A stretch of 64,000 nt of DNA. Source: Epiperipatus broadwayi (Eukaryota > Onychophora > Udeonychophora > Euonychophora > Peripatidae). Every line of letters begins with the position of its first letter. The stretch's first letter is position 1. Made by a program: the position numbers and the translations under genes. The stretch is from positions 3,071,711 to 3,135,710 of the forward strand of contig JAQFVV010012495.1 in assembly GCA_028023455.1 (NCBI GenBank), given 5' to 3'. Of this stretch, positions 1 through 10,701 are shown piece after piece. A model generated the notes under the pieces. The model was not told the origin of the DNA, made no database searches, and worked only from the letters and a program-made list of their open reading frames with translations.

Positions 1-76
1 ATATATTTATCTAGAACAATACTTTAAGACAAAAAATATACAAATTATAAGAGATTTTATTACTGGAAATAAAAAT

Positions 77-310
77 AATATAATATTAATATCATTCATA
101 TTCTTTATTATTTTTTACAATGTGTTTTACAGCCAACTATTGACAGTTTTGATTGTCCCAGCAATCTTCTTCAAAACTGTAACAAACACAATACAAATAC
201 ATGAGTACAAATATACATGAACATTGTTGGGGCAATCAAAACTGTCTATAGTGGGTTGTAAAAAGCATTGTAAAAATTAATAAAGAACATCAATTATATT
301 AATATTATAT
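77..310. repeat. Foldback repeat, ribozyme-like family D
   Basis: The two ends are inverted copies of each other: an arm reading ATTAATATCATTCATATTCT and onward starts near 85 and its reverse complement ends near 310. The inner arms (about 120-167 and 220-270) also pair over roughly 48 nt with few mismatches. Each arm contains the sequence motif that in other copies (26275, 29411, 58108) reads CTGAAGA, a short stem, then CGAAAC. In this copy the core is decayed (TTGAAGA and CAAAAC, minus strand, around 150-174). It is the same family as the 25.9-26.4 kb insertion, and it abuts an RTE fragment. Confidence 0.7.
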
Positions 311-319
311 GGATTTGTA

Positions 320-680
320 ATGTCACTTGAAGAAGTATGGAGAGATGCATGTTGGGAGTAACAAGAAGAGATCGAAAATGCAATTTATGCGTAAGAAAAA
401 ATCAATTGTTACTGTTCTCATTGAAAAAATTAAAAGACTGAAGTAGAGTTGGGCTGGACATATTGCTAAAAGAGATAATAATAGATGGACAACTAAAATT
501 TTAAACCGGATTCCAAGAGATTGTAAAGGACCCAGAAAGTGACCACATGTGAGATGGATAAAATATAAAAATGTGCAGGGGTGATGTGGAGAAGAGAAGC
601 TAAAGATTGAAGAAGATTGATTGAACTTGGAGAGTCCTTTATCCTGCAGTAGATTGATAATCGTTGATGATGATGAAGAA
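320..680 (+). pseudogene. RTE-clade LINE, 3' fragment (C-terminal RT region)
   Basis: This stretch aligns by eye to 12195-12530 of the larger RTE copy. It encodes the C-terminal region with remnants of ERCMLGVTRRDRK, the WAGHIAKR block and the P-RDCKGPRK block, with stops where the intact frame has Trp and Arg codons. It ends in the family's 3' tail of GATGATGATG repeats near 668-676, typical of the microsatellite tails of RTE elements. It is a 5'-truncated, inactive copy lying in the P450 intron. Confidence 0.85.
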
Positions 681-1087
681 AGATAAATTTATAATACTTC
701 ATAAAGAAATAGAAAGAAGTAAATGAACTAAATGAAGGAATTACATTGTCTGCAGCAAAGTTGTCTGGCATTTTAGTGCTCATTGTGTAATTTTAAATTT
801 GTTATATTAATCATAATTTTATAAGCAAATAGTGTTTCTTCCAAAATATCTTTTGTAAAAAAAATGGTTTGGAAAAGTAAATATGAATTAGCTGATTCAT
901 CAAAAAAAATAACAATTTTATTTATTGAATTCATTTTTAAATTTATTCTTATAATTGCATTTATATTATTTTGTTTTTCTTATTGTTCATCGAACTGAGC
1001 ATTTAAGAGTAAATTTAGCAACAAAAATATGTATTAAAAATCTAAATTTTGTTCACGTTTGATTAAAATGTCTATTTTTTATTTCAG

Positions 1088-1281
1088 GTCCCAGAACATG
1101 TATAGGTGAAACAATTGCTAAAACAGAACTCTTTCTGATATTTTCAATGTTATTCAAGTGTTTTACATTTCAACCATCTGAAGAGGACTTACCGTCAATG
1201 ACAGATAGTGTTGATGCTGCAGTTTTGAGACCATTGCCTTTCAAGTGTTGTGCTATTCCACGATCAATTTGCATTACTTGA
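1088..1281 (+). CDS. Cytochrome P450, terminal exon (partial gene)
   Basis: A phase-1 acceptor (pyrimidine tract then TTTCAG at 1082-1087) opens a 64-codon frame ending in TGA at 1279-1281. The frame begins PRTCIGETIAKTELFLIF, which matches the P450 heme-binding loop GxRxCxGxxxA followed by the L helix. Cys at codon 4 of this exon would be the heme iron thiolate ligand. It continues through the short C-terminal beta region (LRPLPFKCCAIPR). P450s are heme monooxygenases, usually anchored to the endoplasmic reticulum. An intron immediately before the heme-loop Gly-x-Arg is typical of CYP2-clan genes, so I favour that clan, though this cannot be settled from one exon. All upstream exons (I helix, ExxR, PERF) lie outside the window. 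No stop or frameshift is present, so the exon looks functional. Confidence 0.9.
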
Positions 1282-1400
1282 ATTAAATAACATTGTCTTC
1301 TTATATAATTTTACATTTGATCCAAGATTCATTCTTTAATAAATGGTAAAATGTTTAAAAAACAGCAAAAAAGAAACATTATAGTATCAGCTCTTATTAA
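1282..1400 (+). promoter_or_regulatory. P450 3' UTR with poly(A) signal
   Basis: The canonical hexamer AATAAA occurs at 1338-1343, 57 nt after the stop codon. It is a plausible cleavage/polyadenylation signal for the P450 transcript. The exact cleavage site cannot be fixed by eye. Confidence 0.55.
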
Positions 1401-1494
1401 TATATAATGATATTCTTTTCAAAAAAATTATTTAACTGTTATATTAAATCAAACATGGCATGACCTATATGGTTTGGTGTAAAAACAGGTGAAA

Positions 1495-1883
1495 CTCACT
1501 ATATATATTGTCACACACAACAAGCTAGAGTAATCAATGGACACCAGAAGGCTTGTGCATAAAATCCCCATCTAGTGCCTACTCATCCAATATCCCCAGA
1601 CTAGTTTCTGGCTTATGGCCTTCATCAGTGAGGATCCTTGGATCTGAGAGCACTGCACCTAGACCTTAGGATCTAATGCAACCCTCCAGATACAACCTTT
1701 TATCTTCATTTAGCTACAAAACTATGAGTCTTAAATTGAAAACACCTTAATGTTTTCAATCCAAGCCCATCAGCTTATATAGTCATATGGTCTGAACCCA
1801 GTTCAGTACCCATACATTTTAGTGTCCTTGGTTCTTTAATAACCATAGCCACCACTGTCCTATTAGGAAGGATTGGTTTTAAG
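1495..1883 (-). repeat. Ribozyme repeat family A, copy 1
   Basis: This interspersed repeat shares sequence with 25226-25520, 34626-34960 and 57014-57270. Shared blocks include AATCAATGGA, CCAGAAGGCTTGTGCATAAA, CTCATCCAATATCCCCAGAC and, further on, GGATCTAATGCAAC and ACAAAACTATGAGT. It carries a hammerhead fold on the minus strand (1580-1636). Its end lies against the large hairpin at 1884-1998. Confidence 0.75.
1580..1636 (-). ncRNA. Hammerhead ribozyme, type I, family A copy 1
   Basis: Read on the minus strand, all universally required hammerhead residues are present. CUGAUGA (1628-1622) is followed by a stem II of GGC/GCC closing a CAUAA loop. Next come GAAAC (1608-1604), a minimal stem III with palindrome ACUAGU, and the cleavage triplet GUC (1601-1599). 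The strand just after GUC (UGGGGAU) pairs over seven positions, one of them a G-U, with AUCCUCA just before CUGAUGA to form stem I. Very short stem III is the hallmark of hammerheads in Penelope-like elements and metazoan retrozymes, which are thought to act as dimers. Self-cleavage is predicted after the C at 1599; activity is inferred, not shown. Confidence 0.85.
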
Positions 1884-1998
1884 CCAATAAACATCACATG
1901 ACCACCACCTCTTATGCTTGTGTATAACTGTTGTTAAAACAGGCAAAACAACAGTTATACACAAACATAAGAGGTGGTGGTCATGTGATGTTTATTGG
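1884..1998. repeat. Near-perfect 52-bp inverted repeat (long hairpin)
   Basis: The arms 1884-1935 and 1947-1998 are reverse complements with one mismatch in 52 positions, separated by 11 nt that include AACAGGC. The arm carries the ...GGTCATGTGATGTTTATTGG end also seen near 57240-57270 beside family A repeats. I therefore read the hairpin as two family A ends joined head to head. The near identity suggests recent formation or ongoing arm correction. Confidence 0.9.
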
Positions 1999-2060
1999 TT
2001 TGGTGTAGTTGGTAAAGTGTCTGACTTGGAATCAGAAGATTCTGGAATTGATATGGCATT
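1998..2060 (+). repeat. tRNA-like remnant
   Basis: The sequence has an A-box-like TGGTGTAGTTGGTA followed by a perfect 5-bp anticodon-type stem, TCTGA/TCAGA (2020-2036), closing a seven-base loop CTTGGAA. The T-arm is degenerate and no acceptor stem is visible. I read it as a decayed tRNA-derived SINE head, not a tRNA gene. Confidence 0.4.
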
Positions 2061-2100
2061 CACCAGTCTGATGCTCAAACTTCTTCAGAAACAATAAATC

Positions 2101-2680
2101 AATATATCTTTTTAAAGCATCACATGACATCACAAAATATTTGTTTTTGCATTTTTAACAGCTTTTGTTGTTTGAAAATTATTATGAATATATGAATGGG
2201 AACTGTGTATCATGCCAACTTTATATTGTGCAAAAAGATTTATGCAGATTAGTGCCAATGAATTAAATATCCAATAAAATAAACTTTACATCCTATTTCT
2301 GCCCAATATGCATTACTTATATTATGATAACTAAACTATGATCCTATAAAGTTTAACCCTACATTATTAAACAATTATATTGCATGTATGTCATTGCTAA
2401 GTATGCACAGTATTTAAATAATGTCATAGATTTTAGCAAATATCAGATTTTATGGACCTTTTTGAAAATTGATGGTATTTTCTAAATCATGTATTACTTG
2501 GCATTCCTATCTTCTCTTTGCATAAGAAGAATAAATTATATGGTTGCAAAAGTAAATTTTAGCTATGTGTAACTAAACCAAAATGCTGTATTAGATTCTA
2601 ACAATAGATTTTAGGCCTTTCTGTTTATTAATTTTAGTAGTGAGACAGTTATGTATCTTATCATGACATACAACAAAATA

Positions 2681-2681
<1 letters not shown>
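2101..2681. other. AT-rich sequence, no gene seen
   Basis: No coding frame, RNA gene or clear repeat was recognised here. Confidence 0.4.

Positions 2682-2744
<63 letters not shown>
2682..2744. repeat. (TA)n microsatellite
   Basis: About 30 uninterrupted TA units. Confidence 0.95.
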
Positions 2745-2745
<1 letters not shown>

Positions 2746-2762
2746 CCTACACTCCCAACACT

Positions 2763-2820
2763 GCTCATATACATTACATGAGCGAAATGCCCTGGCGCCA
2801 GTTCTATTAATGAATAGAAC
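2763..2820. repeat. Cluster of three short palindromes
   Basis: Directly after the (TA)n tract come three inverted repeats in series. These are GCTCAT/ATGAGC (2763-2783, followed by GAAAT), the 10-bp palindrome CTGGCGCCAG (2792-2801), and GTTCTATT/AATAGAAC (2801-2820). The GC content is far above the surroundings. Function unknown. Confidence 0.6.
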
Positions 2821-4428
2821 AATATAACAAGATATATAATACAAAAACTATTATTGAGACTCTATATTTAAGTTTATGTTCAGCTCAGCTCAGTGGGAGG
2901 CTATAGGCAGTTCATAAGATATATGATGATACATAAATGAAAGAAGAAATATTACAAACCACTAAATATAATGTAAATCCTTTTTATTAATTAATTGTAT
3001 GATAAAGAATCATGTTTATCGGTACAGTCTATTAAAATATACTTTAAACTTAATTTCTTCCTTCATCCAAATATAACATATATCAGCTTGCTATAATTAT
3101 AATACAAAACAATTCTATGACTTGGCATATCACAATCTAAACATCTACTTTAATGCCAATCAAGAAATAAACAATAAGATCTCAGGGAATTTAACAAACA
3201 CAGTTGAATTAAATAAACTACATTGGGCGATAAGTTATAATTCTAAAGTATGATAAAAATGTAATGAAACAAATTGACTAAAAATATTCTATTGTGTTTC
3301 AATGATAAGATAGTGACAGAAATAGGGTATTTTAATTTCATATCATTATCTAACTTATACTAACTTGGCAATCTTTCTAATACGTTTATCCAGTGGCAAA
3401 TGTTCCTTATAATGTTTGGATTAAGTAGAAACAATATTGTCAGACACCAGCAGATTTAATATTATAACTCTAAAATAATATATCTATTTCATGGTAGATT
3501 TATGAAATGTGGAGATGTGGAACTGGAAAAACATGAATGTATACAATAATAACTCCAGAAACAATTTTAAGATTTTAAACAAATAAAATAAATCATTTAT
3601 TACAATAAAATAAATTTGGTTTAACATATTTACAATTGGACTACTTGTCCTACAGATTTTTAAATTATCAAACAATATTTAAGCATCAGTTTGGGATTAT
3701 CCTATTATCAAATCAAATTAACAACAAACTTAAATATTCTGACTTCGAACACATGCCCTGCTTTACCTACATGTTTCATCTACATGGCATTAAATAAACA
3801 ACATGTTATATTATTAACACACACAAAAAATACTTTTGAGAGGATATTACCATTGATTAATAAAATAAATCTAATTAATTATATTTGGCTCTCAACTAAG
3901 CAACTTTCTCTAATTGGCTAAATAATCACTTTCAATTACGAATATCTTTCATGCATAGCAACAAAATCATGTTCATTCTGATGATTTGATGGTTTATAAC
4001 CTTTATTTAAATAAATACACTGTATTTTAAAATATCTATTTCCCCGTTTTAATCTCAATGACTTTATACTTCTATTTAAATGAATGTAATGTATTTCAAA
4101 CATTTATTTCTCATTTTAATTTCAAAAACTCTATACTTTATATACGCGATATTATTTATATTACGCGTGTGTGTGCGTGTGTCAAGCAACAATGATAGAA
4201 AATAATCTTTTCTACAAATTCTCCACTCATTAAGAAAATATCATATAATTACTTTATTTCGGACAATGTCGTAATTCATCAATAAAATAAGACACTAATA
4301 TTACATCAAGAATAATTTAACAATTTATCTGGCCACATATTAATTAACACAGAGCTATATTTTCATGATTATACAGATTATACGTTATAAGGGACATCTA
4401 CATGAGAAGCAGATAATTTTTACCGAAC
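2821..4428. other. AT-rich sequence, no gene seen
   Basis: Open frames here are short, low in complexity and lack recognisable motifs. A short GT-rich patch lies at about 4163-4183. Nothing else was recognised. Confidence 0.4.
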
Positions 4429-4655
4429 ACTTCTACAATAATACACCTACTTCTAAATACACCGTTGGTGGGGAACCTCTTTCCTCATCACCAAGAATAT
4501 AAGAAAAACGTCACATAACTTCCTAAACATCATTTAATCATACTTCAACAATAATTCATCTACTTCTAAATACACTATTGGTGGGGAATCTTTTTCCTCA
4601 TCACCGGGATTCTAAAGAAACATCGCTCAACTTCAAAAAATATCATTTAATCATA
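4429..4655. repeat. Two-unit tandem duplication, ~114 bp period
   Basis: Two direct copies begin near 4429 and 4543. Both contain CTACTTCTAAATACAC, then GTTGGTGGGGAA or ATTGGTGGGGAA, CCTCATCACC and ATCATTTAATCATAC, in the same order. Diverged tandem duplicate of unknown origin. Confidence 0.8.
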
Positions 4656-7066
4656 CGCATATAATATAAACTAGGCTCTACTCATGGAAAAACATATATT
4701 AAATAAGCAAAATATTTTATCCCTACAAGCATTATAACGCAATCAGATTTCTTTCCATCCTCAAAGCTCTTCTAAATATCGAACATTATAAATACACGCT
4801 GGCAGATAAAGACATACAGATAACGTACTAATCCGTTCCATTCAGTAGAATACGACAGCATCCGAAATTTATACATAAAAATACTCACAAACTGAACTTT
4901 ATCAAACAAATGTCATAATTGTGCAAAACAGACACACACACACAAATAAAATTATATATAAAATTAACTTTAAATTACACACTATGCAGGCAACATGGTA
5001 ATTAAATATTGCATCAAGGTATAACTTTTAATTCAGAATCGACTTTAGGTTACTTTTAAAATTTAATATTTATAGTTATTACAAACGAACTCTCTTTCAT
5101 ATCCTGCAAATTATTTCTATTATACATTCCTTGATTCAAAAAAAAAAATTCTCACTTTGAGATAATAAAGTATGCAATATAAATATAAACCTCTCTAATA
5201 ATATATTTAAACAAAAAATATTTCTTTCTTTTATCTTCCTAAAAGAACAATAAAACCTATTTGAACACAATCAATTTTTACCAGCTCCTGATACGTTTCA
5301 GAGATGGTCTTGAAGATCAAAATAACCCAAATTATAAATGAACATAATAATAAATAAGCTTATTCACCTATCATATACATTAATTATGACAAGCAATAAA
5401 AAAAAATAAAGAAACAAAGATTATTAGTTTTGTAACTTAAAAATAAAAGTTCATTTGCAAAGCTCGGTTCCAGGTTTATGAAACAATATGGGACACATTC
5501 CAAACTGAATTTAAATTAAAATAAACTGCTGCAGGGTAACCAAACAAATATAATCATGCTTAAATAGGACTCAGCATCTTCAATGTTCATAACAATGTTA
5601 TTTAAGTTACTGTATCACACATAAGCAATCAATTTGTCCTATTATGATGAGAACATAATAAATTCTTAACTACTGTTGGACAGGAATTATCTCACTTATT
5701 CCATTGTAGTTCTAAATTAAATACATAATTATTTCAGTAGTTTCTTGAATAGCATTTAACACTTTATAATTTATTATATGCCAGGTTTATTCTTAAATAT
5801 TGTCCATTAAGATACCATGTTTCCCTAGTAATTCTTCAATTAATAATATTTTGTTTTATTTTCCATCTTTATCGAAGAGAACAGAAATTACCCGCATTTC
5901 TATTCTTCCATTCGATCTCAGCAAATACTTAATTTGAAGGAACTCACATTTTATTTCTTTCATTTCAAATACATCTTATTTCCAGAAATATCAGATAAAT
6001 AAATAGTGTTATCTCTCTATGGTGAATTTGAACATGGCATGATTTATCCAAATATGCATATTCTTAATTCTATGTTTCATCCTCACAAAAACACAACATG
6101 GAAAATAGTGAAGAATTAAAGTATATTCTTTAAAATAGTTCTGCATGTGTTTCCCAGATATATTAAAATACACATGTTGGTTAGTGATACAACAATAATA
6201 TTCATGCAATTTATTCCTGTTTAAAATGACAATTGAATGAAGCAGTGTAGACTGGATGTTATCAACATACATTTTTAAAAGAGCAATAGTTATGAAAGGG
6301 TTATTTTAAAAACGTTTAAATTGAGGAGAATAAAGTAAACTGAGTACGTTTTAAAATTTAGAACTGCATTCTGAAATTAACTTGTCCCATAATAACTTTC
6401 TTGAGATTCTTTCGAAATTTTACTCCAAAATCTTTTTTTTAAATCAATTTGACTTCAGCAATTGGTTTTAAATTTTCACAATAAAAAAAATGAGCCACTG
6501 TTTTTTGGCTACCATTACCTTACATAATATGCAAAATTTTCACTGGAGATCTTTGTTAAAAAGCTCTCTTTAGCAAAAGGTCATTTTTTTCTTCACAATG
6601 TTATTCCCACGCTTCCTTTCTATCTAGGCTAATTACATATTCAAAAAAAAATCTTTAAAAAAAAAAAACATTTTGATTAAATCAAGATAATAAAAAAATA
6701 ATAAAACAAATAAATAGCTTTTATAAACTTGAAAGAAAAATAAATATTAATTAACTATTAAACAAAAATGATTAATAATTTGTTTAATTTGTAAAATGAT
6801 CCATTGACTCAACTATCTATTAATCATTGGAAAGAAATATATATATTTGTTAATTATTTAAGATAGTTACTGTAATTTAAATGTTTTTATTGTACATGTA
6901 CTATTGCTTAATGTTGTTAAAAGATGAAAATGAAATGAAAACGATGCATTTTAAATGTGATAGTTGACAAAGCTACAACGTAGTGAAAACGCTTCTAAGT
7001 TATCTTTATACATATAATTTTTATTGACTTTTAATTACTGTATTTTCAAATATTTATTTATAGAGT

Positions 7067-7068
<2 letters not shown>
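4656..7068. other. AT-rich sequence, no gene seen
   Basis: No coding evidence. Segment 6915-7070 resembles repeat family E (blocks CGCTTCTAAGT and ACTGTATTTTC), listed separately. Confidence 0.4.

Positions 7069-7070
<2 letters not shown>
6915..7070 (+). repeat. Family E repeat, decayed copy
   Basis: Blocks GATAGTTGACAAAGCTAC, AAAACGCTTCTAAGT and TTAATTACTGTATTTTC match in order the better copies at 29690-29950 and 51420-51640. Confidence 0.5.

Positions 7071-7127
<57 letters not shown>
7069..7127. repeat. (TA)n microsatellite
   Basis: An uninterrupted TA run following the family E repeat end. Confidence 0.95.
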
Positions 7128-8655
7128 TAGCTATTATTATAGTGATGACAAAGTTAGAAATAAATAAATGAGAAATTAAATATCCATGAACAGAAAATAA
7201 TTGTATGAATTAAATATTTTATTTATTTAGTAAATATGCAATGATATATCCATTTAATTAATTTTCTATTGGTTAAAAAATAAATTACTTTTTAAATTCA
7301 TTGAGGAAACAATCTCCAACATTTTTAAATAAAGCAAAAAATTTTGTAAATTAAATCAATAATATACAAAAAACACAAGTGTCTCTCTCTCTCTCACTTT
7401 CTTAATCTTGTTTGAAAAAGTAGAAAAAAAGAATTAACTATACAAGAAGTGTCAATTTTTATTTTAATTACTTTGATTTATTAAAAGTTATGAAAATACT
7501 AATTATATTGGGATTTTTTTAATATGGAGTACCAGACCAACGGAAGCACATCAGTTCATATCCTTGGTACATTGTCCAATGTTTTCTCTGATCAACTATT
7601 AAAAACTGATAGGAAGAAAGAGAAACAGAATCTTGCTGATAAATTGCCAAGAAAGTTTTTTTTTGTTTCAAAAAAAATAAAATACTAACACTGTGTAACT
7701 ATATTTAATGTTTGTGTGATAATAATTAAAATAGGAAATATATTTAAAAAAAAGAAGAAAGACGTTCAACACTTCATGGTAAAATAAACTAAAGAAAAGA
7801 AATTTAATGTTTTATATATTTTTGAATATTTAAGACAAATAAATAAAAGATATAATGACCTATAAAAGAATATGGAATGAAAAATGGAAATTTCAGATTG
7901 TCAAGTAGGACAACATATTTTGTTCATGAATGGAACTATTTTAATAAAATAAATACTAATCTTTTTATATACACACATGTAGGATCATTTATGACAAACA
8001 GTGTTATAAAAGATTTAAATTTTTGTTCTGATATCCAATTTGAGAGGTATTCAACAGGGAATCTACAAATAATATTTTATTGATTTTTTTCATTAAAAAT
8101 TATTTTATTATTTATTAATTTGTCTGATTGTTATTTTATACATATACTAAATGAAGTATAGTTTATAATATTTTTCCATTTTCTAAAAACACCCGAGTTA
8201 ATAATATCTAGGTAATGCACTTCACATACCTTTTTTTATACAACACATGATAATAATTATATAGTATTAGTGGCACACACATCATTCACGGAAAGAAACC
8301 CCTCATAGCTCTGAGAACATGCTCCCAATGAGTGAATTTTGAAGTGTGTGGTTGTAGAACAGATCATTGTTAATACCCAAGTTGTGGTGATTTATATATA
8401 TCAAATCCAAATACTAGTTTTCAATTTTATCTTTATATAACTGTTGATTATTTATTTAACATATTACTCTTAAACTATCATTTGCTTCTAATTTTAACTT
8501 ATCTGCAACACCAGTTGTTTGTTCTGTGTATGATTATTTAAGTTAGATGGCTGGATTGGAAAACATATGGATGTCTGAACATTTCAGATTTTCTACTTAA
8601 TAGTTATACATTAGATAAAGTGTTGTGCTTGTCCTGGTATTTTAAATATAATGCT
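7128..8655. other. AT-rich sequence, no gene seen
   Basis: Contains short homopolymer and TC runs only. The 68-codon open frame at 7877-8083 has no recognisable motif and I do not call it a gene. Confidence 0.4.
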
Positions 8656-8660
8656 TGAAT

Positions 8661-8730
8661 ATCTTAGCACCTAACTGATGATGCCAGTAGCAGAAACCAG
8701 ACTGGGATTGGGGATATTCTCAAAGCTTGT
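8661..8730 (+). ncRNA. Hammerhead-like ribozyme, divergent family A relative
   Basis: CTGATGA (8675-8681) is followed by TGC, a CAGTA loop, GCA, then GAAAC (8693-8697), giving an intact core and stem II. The expected cleavage triplet reads GAC instead of GUC and stem I pairing is poor. The segment GGGGATATTCTC after it resembles the family A sequence after the cleavage site. It is probably an inactive relic. Confidence 0.5.
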
Positions 8731-8747
8731 TAAGAGCTTATTTTGCA

Positions 8748-8757
8748 AGCTCTCTCT

Positions 8758-8829
<72 letters not shown>
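8748..8829. repeat. (TC)n microsatellite
   Basis: A CT dinucleotide array with a few TTT interruptions. Confidence 0.95.
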
Positions 8830-8830
<1 letters not shown>

Positions 8831-9567
8831 GGTAAATCTATTCCAGCCTATAGCTAAAACCAAAGCTATCATTCAAAATAATCATTTAAATAAAAAAAAA
8901 TTAAAATCCATATAAAGTAATTGCTGGACATATGGTACAATTATATTTTTTAAAACAACCAAAATTTAATTCTTCAAAAACCTAAAATTAATAAAAATGA
9001 CTGTTTATTAATTTCAGAGCTTCTTCATTTTGCAACAAATTGTGCAGCAGCAATCCTATCTGGTTAGAAGATTTACTGTCTTGGCAATGCTATATAATCC
9101 AGTTGTTTTGCTGAATCTAATAAATGTTATTTTTTTATACCATGTTTTCTCAAAATATGACCTGGTCTATATTAATTTTACTCCAAAAATAGCTTAGAGC
9201 TTATTTTCAGAGAATGTGTTATGTTTGTCATATATATATATATATATATATATGGCTGCAGAAAGGAGTTTGCTATTAACTGAAAAAAGACCCTTTGATT
9301 CCTCTTGGAGGCCTTAAAGAAACCGAGCAGGGCAAATTCCTAATGTCCATTCCATACGTTCTTGTCATTGCAGCTGTTATTACTATGTGATTATTCATAT
9401 AGTATACGAACATGGATGGGCTGCTCACCAACACACATTATCCAGAGTGGTGAGTTTATTGGCTTTTTACCTCTGAGTTTAAGATCAAGAAACACCATGG
9501 TCTTTCTTCTCAGTGCCTGATAAGGCAGAATGAATGTTTGTGTAAATGATAAATATTTTTCCAATAC
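8830..9567. other. Intergenic sequence before RTE copy 1
   Basis: Contains a short (TA)n at 9231-9252 and a less AT-rich stretch (9253-9560) leading into the RTE element. The homology with RTE copy 2 begins only near 9568. The less AT-rich part may therefore be unrelated flank or a 5' UTR absent from copy 2. Confidence 0.4.
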
Positions 9568-9579
9568 ATATATACAATT

Positions 9580-10701
9580 ATGACAGACAAAAATAAAGCA
9601 TGGCCCTTATTCCCAGGAGGCTGTAAAGTCACCAACCAAGGCAGCGGTTGGTGGCCGAAGGCGGAGAGTGCTAAGAATCCCCTGATTGTGGACCCAGGCT
9701 GCCATTTGATGATGACTTTTTATTTAGGTACTTACAACTACACATCACTTTCAAGTGAAGGAAGATTGCAAGAATTAGAAGAAGAATTGTCTTATATTAA
9801 ATGGGACATTATTGGACTTTGTGAAGTTAGAAGAAAAGGTGAAGAAACAATTGATTTAAAAAGTGGACATATACTCTATTATAAAGGCACACATATTGGA
9901 AATACAAGTGGAGTAGGATTCATTATAAATAAAAAGTGGAAGAACAATATTGTGGAGATTGATGGTGTATGGGACAGAGTTGCAAGATTAGTTATACAAC
10001 TTAATAGCAGATACCAAATGCAGATAATTCAGGTTTATGCCCCAACAAGTTCTCATAGTGATGAAGTAGTAGAAGATTTTTATATGGATGTACAAAAGGC
10101 TTTTGATCAGAGTAAACAACATTTTAAAATTGTTATGGGAGACTTTAATGCTAGAATTGGTAGACAAATGAAAGATGAAATTGCTGTAGGTAATTTTGGT
10201 TATGGTAATAGAAATGAGAGAGGACATAGACTTGTGGAGTTTGCGGAAAAAGAAAAACTTTATATTATGAATTCATTTTTTGAGAAAAATGTTAAAAGGA
10301 AATGGACATGGAAGCATCCAAATGAAGGTACAGCAGAATTGGATTATATTTTGACTAACAGGAAATACATATTTCAAGATTGTAATGTTCTTAATAAATC
10401 TAACACAGAAAGTGATCATCGATTAGTAAGGTGTAAGTTACGTGTTAATGTAAAACTAGAGAGACAAAAATTATTGAGAAAAACAATATTTACAGTTGAT
10501 ATTCCTAATCTTCAGAAACATTCTAATGAATTTAAATTAGAACTTACAAATAGGTTTCAAGTGTTAGGAGGTTTTGAACATGATTCAGATTTGAATGAAA
10601 TTAATATGAAAATAACTGATACACTTTTAAAAACTGCAACAAAGATAGCTGGTAGAAAAAAGCAGCAATTGACTAATAAAATTTCTACTGAGACTAGATA
10701 A
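9580..10701 (+). pseudogene. RTE endonuclease domain (N-terminal part of polyprotein)
   Basis: 373 codons. APE-type endonuclease motifs occur in order: TYN near residue 51, the catalytic Glu in GLCEVRR at residue 82, VYAPTS (152-157), GDFNARIG (187-194), the LDYIL block (254-258) and SDHRLV (278-283) with the catalytic Asp-His. This domain nicks target DNA to prime reverse transcription. The frame ends at an in-frame TAA where copy 2 reads CAA (Gln), so this is a point mutation and not a natural end. Residues 1-48 resemble no domain I know. Confidence 0.9.

Larger units (their letters stand above)
1..1087 (+). other. Last intron of the P450 gene (partial), filled with repeats
   Basis: No exon is visible before the P450 terminal exon. 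The stretch holds a foldback repeat (77-310), a 3' fragment of an RTE LINE (320-680) and plain AT-rich sequence. It ends in a pyrimidine-rich tract and a TTTCAG acceptor at 1082-1087, so I read it as intron; the donor site is outside the window. Confidence 0.6.

Noticed and set aside
5275-5320. GAAACGTATCAGGAGC on the minus strand, possible hammerhead
   Set aside because: GAAAC is present but no CUGANGA box or stem II can be found upstream.
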